Source of the DNA: Caballeronia peredens
GTDB lineage: Bacteria; Pseudomonadota; Gammaproteobacteria; Burkholderiales; Burkholderiaceae
Assembly: GCA_001544595.2 (NCBI GenBank)
Contig: FCOH02000043.1
Span: 1-32,669, forward strand
Length of the DNA: 32,669 nucleotides
Direction: 5' to 3'
Part shown: positions 1-8,054 of the stretch, in pieces
How the letters are laid out: each line of letters starts with the position of its first letter
Numbering within the stretch: the stretch's first letter is position 1
Translations under genes and position numbers: made by a program
The notes under the pieces: generated by a model
The model's input: only the letters and a program-made list of their open reading frames with translations
Databases searched by the model: none
What the model was told of the DNA's origin: nothing

Positions 1-27
1 GTTATAAGTATTATTATAAATAACAAA

Positions 28-60
28 AGGTGTTTGTCAATGTAATATCAACAAACACCT
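28..60 (-). terminator. Rho-independent terminator of the lysozyme-like lipoprotein gene
   Basis: A perfect 10-bp inverted repeat, AGGTGTTTGT at 28-37 and ACAAACACCT at 51-60, encloses a 13-nt loop. Read on the minus strand, the hairpin lies about 30 nt after the stop of the lipoprotein gene and is followed by TTTTGTTATTT, the usual layout of an intrinsic terminator. Confidence 0.7.
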
Positions 61-90
61 AAGATATATATCAATCATCAGATATCTAAT

Positions 91-1179
91 TTACAACGGC
101 CAAGCCCAGAGTGGACCTTTGACTTTGATTGTTTGCTTCACAGGGTCGGGAGAGACCAAGCTCTTCTGGGACAGTGGGTTTGGCTTGCCTTCCAGGAAGG
201 ACTGCTGTTTAACGATGCCAGCTTCGTCGGGGATTTGGTCTATGACCGGCTGAGCGGCATCAATGCTGACCTTGGCTGCTGCGAGTGCTGGAAGCTCTTT
301 GCTGAGGTCGTGTGTCTTGATGTAGGCGGGGTTGCGACCAATGATGGCTCCATACGCATCGGGAGAGGTGAAGAGAGCCTGAATGCCTGCGGTGCCTCTA
401 GTGTCTTGAATCACCTTGTCTTTCAGCCTGTAGCTGTAGCTAATGTGGCTCAGAACGGCTTGCTTGTTCGCATCTGTAGAGTTCTTCGCATAGACCTTCA
501 ATGCACTCACCAGTCCCGCATATTTCGAGAAGCCTCCCGTCTTGTATGAGTGGTAGAAGAGAGCCGCTTGCTCGTTCGGCTGGAGCTTGTCATAGAGAGA
601 ACCCAGAGCCTTCTTCGCTGGATTGTCGAATTGCGGCGTCATCGCGCCGACGAAGGCAATCCCTTGTTCTGGGCTGAAGCGTAGAGGCTGAGAAGCTGGA
701 AGAAGCTCGTGCACGCCTGCTTGAGCCACGAAAGCCGTGTAATCGCCTGGAGAGGTCAAGATTGGCCTTGCGATGTCTGCCATGTGGCTCTTCGTCTGCA
801 ATGAATCGTTGAGCCCAAACATCGCAGCTTGACCGATGTTGTCAGGGTAGAAGTGACCAACGAAGCCTTCAAAGTAAGCCACGATGGAAAGCTTGTAATT
901 CTTCTCGTCAAATTCCCTCTGAGCCAGATTGACGGCTCCATTGGCTTGGGCGAACCCAATCTTCTTGGTCGTTTTGGGAGTCGAAGCAGGTAGAGGGGAA
1001 GAGGCCGCGGCGGGGAGTGAAGCGGGGGTGATGCTAGCTGGAACTGGAGTCTTCGCTACTTGAGGTGGTGACGCTAGCTGAGTTGGCGGTGGTTCCTTTT
1101 TTTCCTGGTTACAACCTGTGAGGGTAATAGCAGTTAATGCCAGCAAGAAAGTTGATAAATTTATTGTCTGTTTTGTCAT
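91..1179 (-). CDS. Lipoprotein with a T4-lysozyme-like (GH24/pesticin-type) domain
   Basis: The 362-aa precursor begins with a lipoprotein signal ending in the lipobox LTGC (Cys about 23), so it should be anchored in an envelope membrane. A Pro/Ala/Ser-rich linker follows to about residue 70. The rest matches the T4 lysozyme layout: EGFVGHFYPDNIG fits EGxxxxxYxDxxG, placing the catalytic Glu and Asp nine residues apart as in the family. It is followed by a GLN turn, then a YDKLQPNEQAAL helix and a late RLKDKVIQDTRG helix. The position of the family's catalytic Thr appears to be Ala. Role inferred: local peptidoglycan opening, as VirB1-type enzymes do for conjugation machines, or a binding protein that has lost activity. 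The start has AAAGGAGACCATA before ATG. A divergent gene shares its 83-bp upstream region. Fold call moderate; exact family uncertain. Confidence 0.6.
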   Translation of the reverse strand: MTKQTINLSTFLLALTAITLTGCNQEKKEPPPTQLASPPQVAKTPVPASITPASLPAAASSPLPASTPKTTKKIGFAQANGAVNLAQREFDEKNYKLSIVAYFEGFVGHFYPDNIGQAAMFGLNDSLQTKSHMADIARPILTSPGDYTAFVAQAGVHELLPASQPLRFSPEQGIAFVGAMTPQFDNPAKKALGSLYDKLQPNEQAALFYHSYKTGGFSKYAGLVSALKVYAKNSTDANKQAVLSHISYSYRLKDKVIQDTRGTAGIQALFTSPDAYGAIIGRNPAYIKTHDLSKELPALAAAKVSIDAAQPVIDQIPDEAGIVKQQSFLEGKPNPLSQKSLVSPDPVKQTIKVKGPLWAWPL

Positions 1180-1195
1180 TATGGTCTCCTTTTGT

Positions 1196-1223
1196 TTGAC
1201 AATTCTTGTTATAAGTTTATATT
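1196..1223 (+). promoter_or_regulatory. Promoter for the tail-anchored coiled-coil gene
   Basis: TTGACA at 1196-1201 and TATATT at 1218-1223 are separated by exactly 16 bp. This is the promoter layout that recurs across the window. It lies in the intergenic region between two divergent genes that both have a GGAGACC leader. A weaker minus-strand promoter (TTGATT, 16 bp, TAATAT) overlaps it. Confidence 0.6.
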
Positions 1224-1262
1224 AAGACAATAAAACAATAAATCAAGGCAAGGAGACCAAAA

Positions 1263-2066
1263 ATGGAAATAAAAGAAATTGAGCAAGTGACGGGCTTGGA
1301 TGCAAAGGAAATCGAATCGAAACTAAATGAGTGGGCAGCGGAAGCGTTGCAAGAAGCGCCAGGAATTACGGATTTGAGTGAGATGTTGGCACTTCTCCCT
1401 CCAGAGAACCAACATGAGGCACTAAAGACAATATTTGACCATAATGCACTTTCGAATCCTCGCCTTGCATTCATCATCATGCAAACATTTTCGTCTGTCT
1501 TCTACATCAAGAACAGCGGAAAGCAAATCGACAAGATGACTGCTCATTTAGAGGAACAGTTAAACAAGGTTGCGAAGAGAGTTTTGATTGACTTTCACAA
1601 TACACTTGTCGGTCAGGCTGGGGATGTCAGACGCCAGACCTTGGAAGAACTGACGGAAGTGCTGGGCCAGATTCAAGAAATTCGCGATGGTATCGATGGA
1701 AAACTGGACCGCTTGGTAGGTTTCAGTGGTCGTGTGGAGAACGCTGTAGATGATATTGAGAAGCTAAGAGAAGAACTGAAGAAAATATTTGATGCTGGAA
1801 TTCTAGAGATTAAGAAGGAAATCAAGGAAGGTCCTGACAAAATTCGTGCAGCGGCTACTGCCAAATATCAAAACGACATCATGCACAAAGAAGTCGATAT
1901 CATGAACAAGATCAAAAGTGGTGTTGTTGACGCGGGCAAAAAGGCAATCAACGAAATGAAAACTGAGTGGAGCGAAGAGAGAAAATTCGCGAACCGCTTC
2001 TGGACCTTTATGTATGCTCTGGCCGGCACTGGAACGGCACTCATCATCTTCTCTTTCTTCAAGTAA
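1263..2066 (+). CDS. Coiled-coil protein with a C-terminal membrane anchor
   Basis: A 267-aa protein of unknown function. It has no signal peptide. Residues about 90-235 are highly charged and heptad-like (for example LEEQLNKVAKRV and IEKLREELKKIF), predicting long coiled coils. A single hydrophobic segment at about 246-265 (FMYALAGTGTALIIFSFF) ends almost at the C-terminus, so the bulk should face the cytoplasm with a tail anchor. ATG follows AAGGAGACCAAAA at good spacing. It is transcribed divergently from the lysozyme-like lipoprotein from its own promoter. No catalytic motif is visible. A structural, tethering or sensing role at the membrane is possible but not shown. Confidence 0.75.
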   Translation: MEIKEIEQVTGLDAKEIESKLNEWAAEALQEAPGITDLSEMLALLPPENQHEALKTIFDHNALSNPRLAFIIMQTFSSVFYIKNSGKQIDKMTAHLEEQLNKVAKRVLIDFHNTLVGQAGDVRRQTLEELTEVLGQIQEIRDGIDGKLDRLVGFSGRVENAVDDIEKLREELKKIFDAGILEIKKEIKEGPDKIRAAATAKYQNDIMHKEVDIMNKIKSGVVDAGKKAINEMKTEWSEERKFANRFWTFMYALAGTGTALIIFSFFK

Positions 2067-2205
2067 TCAATCGCACATCAAGGGGCTTGGCTGGGATAAG
2101 CAACCCCTCCTTCTTGGAAGCTCGGCCAGAGGCCAGCCTAACGGCTCTTGACTGCGTGTCCAGTCCTGTGGGAGCCTGTGCGCAGGAAAATCAAAACATA
2201 CAAAG

Positions 2206-2580
2206 ATGAAAAAACGGGGCGCGGCACTTCTGCTTTTCTTTTCGCTTTTCTCGAACTCAGCATTTCCGGCGAACGGCTTCACTCATCAAATCGGGGTAGT
2301 CTCATGCGGCCAATGGACGGAACATCACACAGGTGCGCGGGGATGGCCGGCAATTGTCGATGATCGGTGGCTGGCAGGGTTCCTTTCCGGTGAGTCGGTC
2401 TCTCTGGATGAAGACCTTCTGGATAACGTCAACCTCAGTGAAATTTCGGCGTGGATGACGCACTACTGCCAAGACAATCCAGCTTCGAACTCGCTAGACG
2501 GTGCCTTGACCTGGGCGGTGAAGATAGCGAGGGCACGAGGCCTTTGTGCAAGAGGCTACAAGTGCGCGGGACGCGAGTGA
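2206..2580 (+). CDS. Small secreted protein, possibly Rap1a/Tai-like
   Basis: A 124-aa precursor with a clear Sec signal peptide (MKKRGAALLLFFSLFSNSAFPA), so probably periplasmic. The mature part has paired cysteines and the pattern CGxW...WLAGFLSG...D...W...YCxxNP...L..A. Small helical, disulfide-bonded periplasmic proteins of the Rap1a/Tai/HdeA-like type look like this; assignment is by pattern only. Upstream SD is weak (CAAAG before ATG), so the start rests on the signal peptide. The 139 bp before it hold a GGGG/CCCC hairpin near 2079-2108 and nothing else I recognise. The stop lies 26 bp before a LexA-like box. Confidence 0.6.
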   Translation: MKKRGAALLLFFSLFSNSAFPANGFTHQIGVVSCGQWTEHHTGARGWPAIVDDRWLAGFLSGESVSLDEDLLDNVNLSEISAWMTHYCQDNPASNSLDGALTWAVKIARARGLCARGYKCAGRE

Positions 2581-2593
2581 CCGAAGCAGGGGC

Positions 2594-2622
2594 TTGACCA
2601 AAACACTGTATGTTTATACGGT
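2594..2622 (+). promoter_or_regulatory. Promoter overlapped by a LexA-like (SOS) box
   Basis: CTGTATGTTTATACGG at 2606-2621 matches the gamma/betaproteobacterial SOS box CTGT-N8-ACAG at all but one conserved position. It sits between a -35-like TTGACC (2594-2599) and overlaps a -10-like TACGGT (2617-2622, 17-bp spacing). A LexA dimer here would occlude RNA polymerase. The predicted start of transcription is close to the ATG at 2629. Confidence 0.55.
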
Positions 2623-2628
2623 ATCGTG

Positions 2629-2874
2629 ATGGATGAATCCGACGCGTTGGAATTCTGGGCTGAACGGGCTGCAATCATGCAGTTTGATGGTCGCTGCTCG
2701 CAGCCGGACGCCGAGTTCAATGCTGCCTTTCTGATGAAGAGGTTCGCTGAACGCCACGGCATAGAGATCACAAACCATTGGCTGAGGTGGGTCACTCGCC
2801 AAAGCTGGGAGTGGTCGGATGATGCTAGAAAGGTGGTGATCAATAGCCCACAGTGGCAAAGCACAAAACCGTGA
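2629..2874 (+). CDS. Small protein under a LexA-like box, unknown function
   Basis: An 81-aa acidic/aromatic soluble protein (MDESDALEFWAERAAIMQFD...). No domain is recognised and there is no signal or membrane segment. I chose the ATG at 2629; a GTG directly before it (2626) is also in frame. There is no Shine-Dalgarno sequence upstream, and the predicted transcription start nearly coincides with the ATG, so translation may be leaderless. The SOS-type promoter suggests induction by DNA damage or by single-stranded DNA during transfer. Its stop overlaps a fragment of the dispersed structured repeat. Confidence 0.55.
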   Translation: MDESDALEFWAERAAIMQFDGRCSQPDAEFNAAFLMKRFAERHGIEITNHWLRWVTRQSWEWSDDARKVVINSPQWQSTKP

Positions 2875-2908
2875 GGAAGGCGGTGTCGCCCGCTGTGTTT
2901 CCTAAGTA
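2868..2908 (+). repeat. Fragment of the dispersed structured repeat
   Basis: CCGTGAGGAAGGCGGTGTCG and the following CCCGC, then CTAAG, match the 5' third of the repeat copies near 16.3 and 23.2 kb, including the stem GCGG/CCGC with loop TGTCGC. The rest of the element is absent here. Confidence 0.5.
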
Positions 2909-2948
2909 GTGCTTGCTGTATGGACGAAAACCGTGGTTCCCAATGAAG

Positions 2949-2969
2949 AAGCCCCATTGCTGGGGCTTT
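2949..2969. terminator. Bidirectional terminator between convergent genes
   Basis: AAGCCCC-attgct-GGGGCTT (2949-2955 and 2962-2968) is followed by a T on the plus side and has AA before it on the left. It lies between the SOS-type small gene and the 3' end of the 597-aa gene and can serve both strands. Confidence 0.6.
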
Positions 2970-2974
2970 CTGCG

Positions 2975-4768
2975 TTACTTGAGCTTGAGTGTCATCGCCT
3001 TCATGTTCTTCATCACCGTATCCTTGTCCAGCACGGGTTCCTTGGTCGATTTGATGGACTTCAGACGCTGGGCAATCTTCTCGTCAACGTCGGCTTCCTT
3101 CGCTACCTCCTGCACATTCTTGGGTGCTGCAATCTCAACTGGGGCGAAAGACTTGGGCACATTGCGAAGCTGCTGACCGGTGGCTTGTGTGAAGCTGTCT
3201 TGCTGGGCAGTCTGCACGGCTTCCTTTGCAAAACCTAGGTTCAACTCTTGATACTTCTCAAAGTGAGGCATCACTGAAGAGATGTCGGAAGGGCGACCCT
3301 CAACAATCGCTGCGTTGAAGTCAAGGTAAGCGGATTCGAGTCGCTGCATGGCTTCGATGCGTGGGCGGTCTTCGTATCTCGTGTTGTGCAATTGATATTT
3401 GTGAGACTCGCGCAACTCACGATATGCGTTATCCACGGCTTTTGCCACTTGCTCTTTTGCCATGATGTCGTCGTTTTCACCGGCATACTTACGGATGTAT
3501 TCTCCAGTAGTCAGGCCGCTATTTCCGCTCAGGAAGTCCATCCGAGTGTAGTTGTTGCGAGTATGTTCCAGGAAGTCGCGTGGCTGGTTGGGGTCAAGCT
3601 TGGCGTTGCTATCGAAGAGTCCTTGCATGTGCTCCACTGTGAACTTGCTTTGACGCTCCAGTTGTGCGGCTTTCTCGGCGGCGCTGATACGGGCCGCTTC
3701 CTCGGCCTTGCGAGCAACCTCTTCCTTGATGCGCTCTGCTGCCTCTTGCTCCCTGCGTTTGGCATCTTGGCGTTCAAGCATCTGGCGGCTAGCCTCTGGG
3801 ATATGAACGGTCTTTGGCAACTTTTCCTCAACGGCTTCTTGCTCTTGACGCGAAGCGATAACGAACGAGGCGTCTACCTTTTCGGCGGGCACTTCCACCA
3901 TGACTGCTTTGATCTTTGGCTGCGTATCGCCGTTCTTGAAGGTGTGACGCCAATCCTTGCCCAGTTTGGCGGCTGCATAGTCCTTGAACGAATCATTCAG
4001 AACCTTCCGAAAGTCATTGCTGTCGTCGGACAGACTTGATGGATCGAGGGTGTCGCCTAAACGGCCGGCTTTGTCTTCGAACATGTTGAACGTGAAGAGG
4101 CGACGCTCAAGCACGTGCTTCGCTTCAACCTCGCGGCGAGTGGCTGGACTGGCAAGCTTCAAATCCAGTGAGTGGGCTTCTTTCATCTTCTGCATGGCTT
4201 GGCGGCGCAACTCTTCGCTTTCTTTGGAGTTTGGCTGCACACCTAACCGTGGAACGGAGAATCTGTAGAAGTCGCGGGGTTTGCTCTCATCCATGGCTTC
4301 GTTATCGGTCAACGCTTTCACCAGCGCATCGTTGCTCAATGCTGGATGACTTGAAGATAATTCAGCATACTTGAGAACATTGGACTCGACCTGAGTTTCA
4401 AACTTCTTGTACTGAAAATAGTCGTAGTTATGTAAAACAACGTCTTCTCTTCCTTCGTCTTTCAGCACTACCTTAACGTTGCTGTTGAGCATGACGTCGT
4501 CTGGCGTAGTGTTGTTGCGAAGTGCAATAGCTGATCGCAGAATCTCATCTAGCGTTTCTTTCGTAAGCTCGCTGTCGTTAGTTTTGCCGCCATACAAGAC
4601 TTTGCCGTTGTCTTTGATTAAGCCAATATACCCCTTGTTGCGATAGCTGGCATGCTCTTCCATCTGGTCCCAAAGGGTGTCAGGGCGAGTTTTTTCAGTT
4701 CCGAACATGTCGACGACATCTTCTTTGTCTTTTACTGCTACTGGGTAAAGTTCAAATGTAAGTGCCAT
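2975..4768 (-). CDS. Large charged coiled-coil protein downstream of the coupling protein
   Basis: A 597-aa soluble protein, unknown. The N-terminal ~130 residues look globular (MALTFELYPVAVKDKEDVVD...). Residues about 325-385 are an Ala/Glu/Arg/Lys-rich helix (AKRREQEAAERIKEEVARKA) predicting a long coiled coil. The C-terminal part is again helical. There are no membrane segments, nucleotide motifs or nuclease motifs that I can see. AAGGAGAATT precedes the ATG. It is the last gene of the transfer block but has its own promoter at 4802-4829. Position suggests an accessory role in transfer, for example a cytoplasmic partner of the coupling protein or relaxase, or a translocated protein; this is inference. 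Confidence 0.7.
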   Translation of the reverse strand: MALTFELYPVAVKDKEDVVDMFGTEKTRPDTLWDQMEEHASYRNKGYIGLIKDNGKVLYGGKTNDSELTKETLDEILRSAIALRNNTTPDDVMLNSNVKVVLKDEGREDVVLHNYDYFQYKKFETQVESNVLKYAELSSSHPALSNDALVKALTDNEAMDESKPRDFYRFSVPRLGVQPNSKESEELRRQAMQKMKEAHSLDLKLASPATRREVEAKHVLERRLFTFNMFEDKAGRLGDTLDPSSLSDDSNDFRKVLNDSFKDYAAAKLGKDWRHTFKNGDTQPKIKAVMVEVPAEKVDASFVIASRQEQEAVEEKLPKTVHIPEASRQMLERQDAKRREQEAAERIKEEVARKAEEAARISAAEKAAQLERQSKFTVEHMQGLFDSNAKLDPNQPRDFLEHTRNNYTRMDFLSGNSGLTTGEYIRKYAGENDDIMAKEQVAKAVDNAYRELRESHKYQLHNTRYEDRPRIEAMQRLESAYLDFNAAIVEGRPSDISSVMPHFEKYQELNLGFAKEAVQTAQQDSFTQATGQQLRNVPKSFAPVEIAAPKNVQEVAKEADVDEKIAQRLKSIKSTKEPVLDKDTVMKNMKAMTLKLK

Positions 4769-4801
4769 ATAATTCTCCTTGTTATTAGTTTTACTACTAT
4801 T

Positions 4802-4829
4802 AATATAGCGTTTGTTCAGCGATAGTCAA
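4802..4829 (-). promoter_or_regulatory. Promoter of the 597-aa gene
   Basis: On the minus strand, TTGACT (4824-4829) and TATATT (4802-4807) are separated by exactly 16 bp. It lies in the 80-bp gap after the coupling protein gene, so the 597-aa gene can be expressed independently of the relaxase operon. Confidence 0.6.
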
Positions 4830-4848
4830 TCTATGGCTGATATCTGAT

Positions 4849-7182
4849 TCAATACCTGTCCTTGCCCTGACCATAAGTCAGCCCGAGCCCTTCCATCTCC
4901 CGCTTGTTCTTTTCCTTTTCCTGCTTAGATCGATTGAGTTTGTTCTTGTCAGTGGTGACTGCCTTTTGGTTCTCGGCAATCACATCAACCACTTCTTTGG
5001 CAGCGGAAAGCGACGCGGAGTGGAACACCTGCTCCGTTCCCATGTGTTTGACAATCTCGTCTTGAAGCATGACATCCTCCTCCTCGGGCATACGGAAGAT
5101 TTCCTTGCGCTCTTCTGTGTTGGTCGCCATCGCTAGGAGTTCATCAAAGTCGGCGTTGGGGTCATCAACATACTCGATGTCGACATCATCCTCAGCTAGC
5201 GCGCTTTCCTCCTGCACTGGGACCCACTTCGGAATGTCGGCTCTACCCCCACCTGTTGATGAGGCATCTGGCGGCGGTTCGCTAGGTCCGGCAGGTTTCT
5301 TGTGCTTCTCCATTAGCTGACGAATCGCTTCATACACGCGAGCGTTAGGGTCATGTGCGGTGTCGAGTTCGTCTTGCTCGATCCAAGGTTCACAGACTGG
5401 ACTCATATCTACATAGGGCTTGTTGATGATGTAGACGTCCTCGATGCCTCGGAACAAAGCCAAGTATCGGAAGTATGTTTTCTTGGGGGTTAATTTGGAT
5501 GCTATCTCAGATGGGAGAATGACCTTTTTGTTGTGCTCCTGATAATTTATAGAGGATGAGCTACCCTCAGACTGGTTTGTGATGCTCGTGTGAAGCTTGT
5601 CTATGAATTGCTCGCCAATGGAGTCGGCAACCTCCTGCGCGGTTTTTCCCAACGGTGCCCCCGTGAGGATGAAGGTAGATGAGGTTTCACGCCATCCCTC
5701 GACATCTTCACGGGTATAGACCTGATACAAGTCCACCAAATTTTGTACCGCCAGGGTAAGGCCCCAGCGTTTGGAACGACCCCGCTGGATGACCTTGTTG
5801 ATGACCGGTGTGCTGGTCTCGTCCAAGAGTTTTCCAGGTGCGTGGAACTCGTCTAGGAAGAAGTGTCCGACAGGCACGTCGCTGTCTGGGACCAGTGGGC
5901 TATCCATGAAACTGATTGCATATGTCGTCATGGCTTGCATCAACATCTTCCCCATAATTCCTTCGTTTGCGTTGGGCTTAAGGAACAAGGTCTTAATGGG
6001 GTAATGTGGGTTCGTCATGAACTCATAGAGGCTGAAGCGTGGCTGCTCCGGCTTATACCAGAAGCGTGCGATGTCACGGATACCCGACATGAACGTCTTG
6101 AAGTTGATCTTGATACCTTCGTGTGTCACGTTCGTCTCAACTTGACCGTCCTCGATCTTGCCCACGAGGTCCAATGCTTCTGGGTAGTGCTCCTGAATAA
6201 TGTGGACGAACTCTTCGCTGGAGATGGTGATGAGGGAACTAAGGTCACTCCACGTCCAAGTTTCCTTGTATTGTTTGCGCAAGAACACAAGTAACCCTAC
6301 GAAGATGGTGCGGGCCGCATCGGACCACATCGGATTGTCGCCGCCTTGTGGAATCATCCCGGCTGCAAATTTCTTCATCAATCCAAGCTTCTTCAGGTCG
6401 TATCCAATGTCCCACACGTGTGACCGGATGTCGGTCGGGTCTATGATCGCCATCGAACCATCGTCCTTATAGTAGCTCGCGGTGAACTCAAACTTAGGGT
6501 CGAGCACAAAGGTCTTTAGTCCTTGGCTAATACTCGCACCTATCTGAGGGTAGATGAGTTGAGACTTGCCTGTTCCAGACGCTCCAATGATGATGGTGTG
6601 CTTGCATCTGCGCTCTTCTGACAGGCAGAGCAGTTCGCTGATGGGCGCGAAGCTGCCCGAGCGTTCTATCTCCTCCTGAAGATGCGGTGCCAACATGCGC
6701 TCCGCTTCCTCGTTTTCGAAAAGGCGAGTTCCGCGTGTATGAATCTCTTGTGAAGCAGGTCTCGGGTTCTGAATCGCTTGCCATGCTCCATAGACGGCTG
6801 CTGGGATGGCCGCCGCTTGTCCTAGAAACTGCCGGAACCCGATGATGTAACTTGAGTTCGTCTCGTTCAGAATCCCGAGGTAGCTCATGTATTTGTGAGT
6901 CTCTTCCGCAAAGGCCCAGTGGAAGGTCAGCTTGTTGATTGCCATCGCCGCCCAGTAACCGATGTGCCCAATGAAGTCAGAACCTGGTGGGCGTGGAAGC
7001 CACGAGACGTTGATGAGCCAGGATGCCCCGACCGCGCCAACAAAGGCAGGGACTGAATACGCTAAGGCACGGAAAAGTACAGTCTCGTAGTGGAGAATGT
7101 ACTTTGATCCGTCAATGAGGGATGTCTGTTTCGCAAAGATTGAGCGCCAGACGATTTGCTTTTTATCTTTCTTAGCTGGCAT
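4849..7182 (-). CDS. Type IV coupling protein (VirD4/TrwB/TraD family)
   Basis: A 777-aa membrane ATPase that links the relaxosome to the secretion channel and drives DNA transfer. N-terminal hydrophobic segments lie at about 37-60 and 112-135, separated by a periplasmic stretch. Walker A is GASGTGKS (200-207). Walker B is HFFLDE (440-445), followed by the family's RGRSKRWGLTLAVQN block at 468-481. The tail beyond about 640 is acidic and then Lys-rich and may be a relaxosome or substrate contact. Length is at the upper end for the family. It lies 17 bp downstream of the 143-aa membrane gene and probably belongs to the relaxase operon or to the small-membrane-protein promoter at 7927. Its N-terminal domain is duplicated in the 314-aa protein at 23476-24420. 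Confidence 0.95.
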   Translation of the reverse strand: MPAKKDKKQIVWRSIFAKQTSLIDGSKYILHYETVLFRALAYSVPAFVGAVGASWLINVSWLPRPPGSDFIGHIGYWAAMAINKLTFHWAFAEETHKYMSYLGILNETNSSYIIGFRQFLGQAAAIPAAVYGAWQAIQNPRPASQEIHTRGTRLFENEEAERMLAPHLQEEIERSGSFAPISELLCLSEERRCKHTIIIGASGTGKSQLIYPQIGASISQGLKTFVLDPKFEFTASYYKDDGSMAIIDPTDIRSHVWDIGYDLKKLGLMKKFAAGMIPQGGDNPMWSDAARTIFVGLLVFLRKQYKETWTWSDLSSLITISSEEFVHIIQEHYPEALDLVGKIEDGQVETNVTHEGIKINFKTFMSGIRDIARFWYKPEQPRFSLYEFMTNPHYPIKTLFLKPNANEGIMGKMLMQAMTTYAISFMDSPLVPDSDVPVGHFFLDEFHAPGKLLDETSTPVINKVIQRGRSKRWGLTLAVQNLVDLYQVYTREDVEGWRETSSTFILTGAPLGKTAQEVADSIGEQFIDKLHTSITNQSEGSSSSINYQEHNKKVILPSEIASKLTPKKTYFRYLALFRGIEDVYIINKPYVDMSPVCEPWIEQDELDTAHDPNARVYEAIRQLMEKHKKPAGPSEPPPDASSTGGGRADIPKWVPVQEESALAEDDVDIEYVDDPNADFDELLAMATNTEERKEIFRMPEEEDVMLQDEIVKHMGTEQVFHSASLSAAKEVVDVIAENQKAVTTDKNKLNRSKQEKEKNKREMEGLGLTYGQGKDRY

Positions 7183-7199
7183 AAGACTCCAAGTAAAGG

Positions 7200-7631
7200 T
7201 TAGTTGTTATGTGCCTCCACATGAACAGTGCTGAAAAATTGGTCTGCCATTTTGTCAGTAGTTGATGCCTCGTGAGCAAGTCCAAAGACCACGGCAGCGA
7301 AGACGGCCACCAGCGCAATGCGCCCCACGAAGTCTGGGTGGTTCTTTGCCTTATAGATGGCTGACTCGAATTTCAGAACCATCGTGTTGTATGCGGTGGT
7401 GAGTTCCTCTTGCTTCGTGCTTCCGAAGATGGGGTGGTTGTTCACGCCATCGTATGGAGCATCTTCCTCGGGATTCCAGCGGCCGGCTGACACACCATTG
7501 AGTTGGTAGTCGTGCATCTTGCGGATAGGGTCGTCGGTGTAGCTGTAGTCGTCGCGCAAACCTGTTGCGATTTCTTTGGCTTCTAACTTCGTTGCGGCAT
7601 GGCTGATAAGTTTCTTCACTAGGTTGTTCAT
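7200..7631 (-). CDS. Small single-pass membrane protein (longer paralog)
   Basis: A 143-aa protein with one hydrophobic segment at about 104-120 (IALVAVFAAVVFGLAH). The first ~80 residues are polar and unique. From about residue 85 it resembles the adjacent 69-aa protein: LKFESAIYKAKNHPD versus LKLRSAFFKFNNEPE, then the membrane helix, then K-ADQFFS versus K-AENFMS. CCGGAGACCATC precedes ATG. Being directly before the coupling gene suggests a membrane partner of that protein, by position only. Confidence 0.7.
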   Translation of the reverse strand: MNNLVKKLISHAATKLEAKEIATGLRDDYSYTDDPIRKMHDYQLNGVSAGRWNPEEDAPYDGVNNHPIFGSTKQEELTTAYNTMVLKFESAIYKAKNHPDFVGRIALVAVFAAVVFGLAHEASTTDKMADQFFSTVHVEAHNN

Positions 7632-7665
7632 GATGGTCTCCGGTTTTTCTATGTATATTGTTCGT

Positions 7666-7875
7666 TTATTTCGCTAATTTTGTCTGGTGTTGGCTCATGA
7701 AATTCTCTGCATCCTTCTCAGTGTGAGCCGCACCGATCATCAAGGCGATGATAGTTGCTGCACAGATGATGATGCTGAATACTTTGATTTTTACTTCGGG
7801 CTCGTTGTTGAACTTGAAAAATGCGCTACGCAATTTCAGTTCAATGGTGTTGATTTCGGTTTTGATGCTGCTCAT
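7666..7875 (-). CDS. Small single-pass membrane protein (shorter paralog)
   Basis: A 69-aa protein: an amphipathic helix (MSSIKTEINTIELKLRSAFF), one hydrophobic segment at about 32-48 (VFSIIICAATIIALMIGAA), and a short polar tail. It corresponds to the C-terminal half of the following 143-aa protein, so the two arose by duplication with either gain or loss of the N-terminal part. GGGAGACCGAA precedes ATG. It is first in the transcript from the promoter at 7927-7954, ahead of the 143-aa gene and the coupling gene. Confidence 0.7.
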   Translation of the reverse strand: MSSIKTEINTIELKLRSAFFKFNNEPEVKIKVFSIIICAATIIALMIGAAHTEKDAENFMSQHQTKLAK

Positions 7876-7926
7876 TTCGGTCTCCCTTTCTTTTCGTCTT
7901 TATTCTTTTTTGCTGCTCTTGTTATA

Positions 7927-8018
7927 GTTATAACTAATGACAGAGCTTTGTCAATGAGCGAAAACGGAGAAGTCAACCAAAATACGGGTTTTAGTTGAAC
8001 TTTCCGACGAACGGTAAG
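7927..8018 (-). promoter_or_regulatory. Promoter with the conserved upstream element
   Basis: On the minus strand TTGACA (7949-7954) and TATAAC (7927-7932) have a 16-bp spacer. Upstream at 7998-8018 is CTTTCCGACGAACGGTAAG (plus-strand reading), which also occurs near the promoters at 23.1, 24.8, 27.8 and 29.6 kb. It is farther from the -35 here than in those copies. Confidence 0.55.
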
Positions 8019-8020
8019 AG

Positions 8021-8048
8021 AGCCACTGACCAATTTCAATAAGTGGCT
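8021..8048 (-). terminator. Hairpin after the relaxase gene
   Basis: AGCCACT (8021-8027) and AGTGGCT (8042-8048) form a perfect 7-bp stem just after the relaxase stop. There is no strong T-run, so termination may be partial and the downstream genes may still be co-transcribed. Confidence 0.4.
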
Positions 8049-8054
8049 GCGTTG

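Noticed and set aside
3386..4039. Long plus-strand frame of 217 codons opposite the 597-aa gene
   Set aside because: Hydrophobic mirror translation of a Lys/Glu-rich coiled-coil gene. No ribosome site, and overlapped throughout by a well-supported gene.
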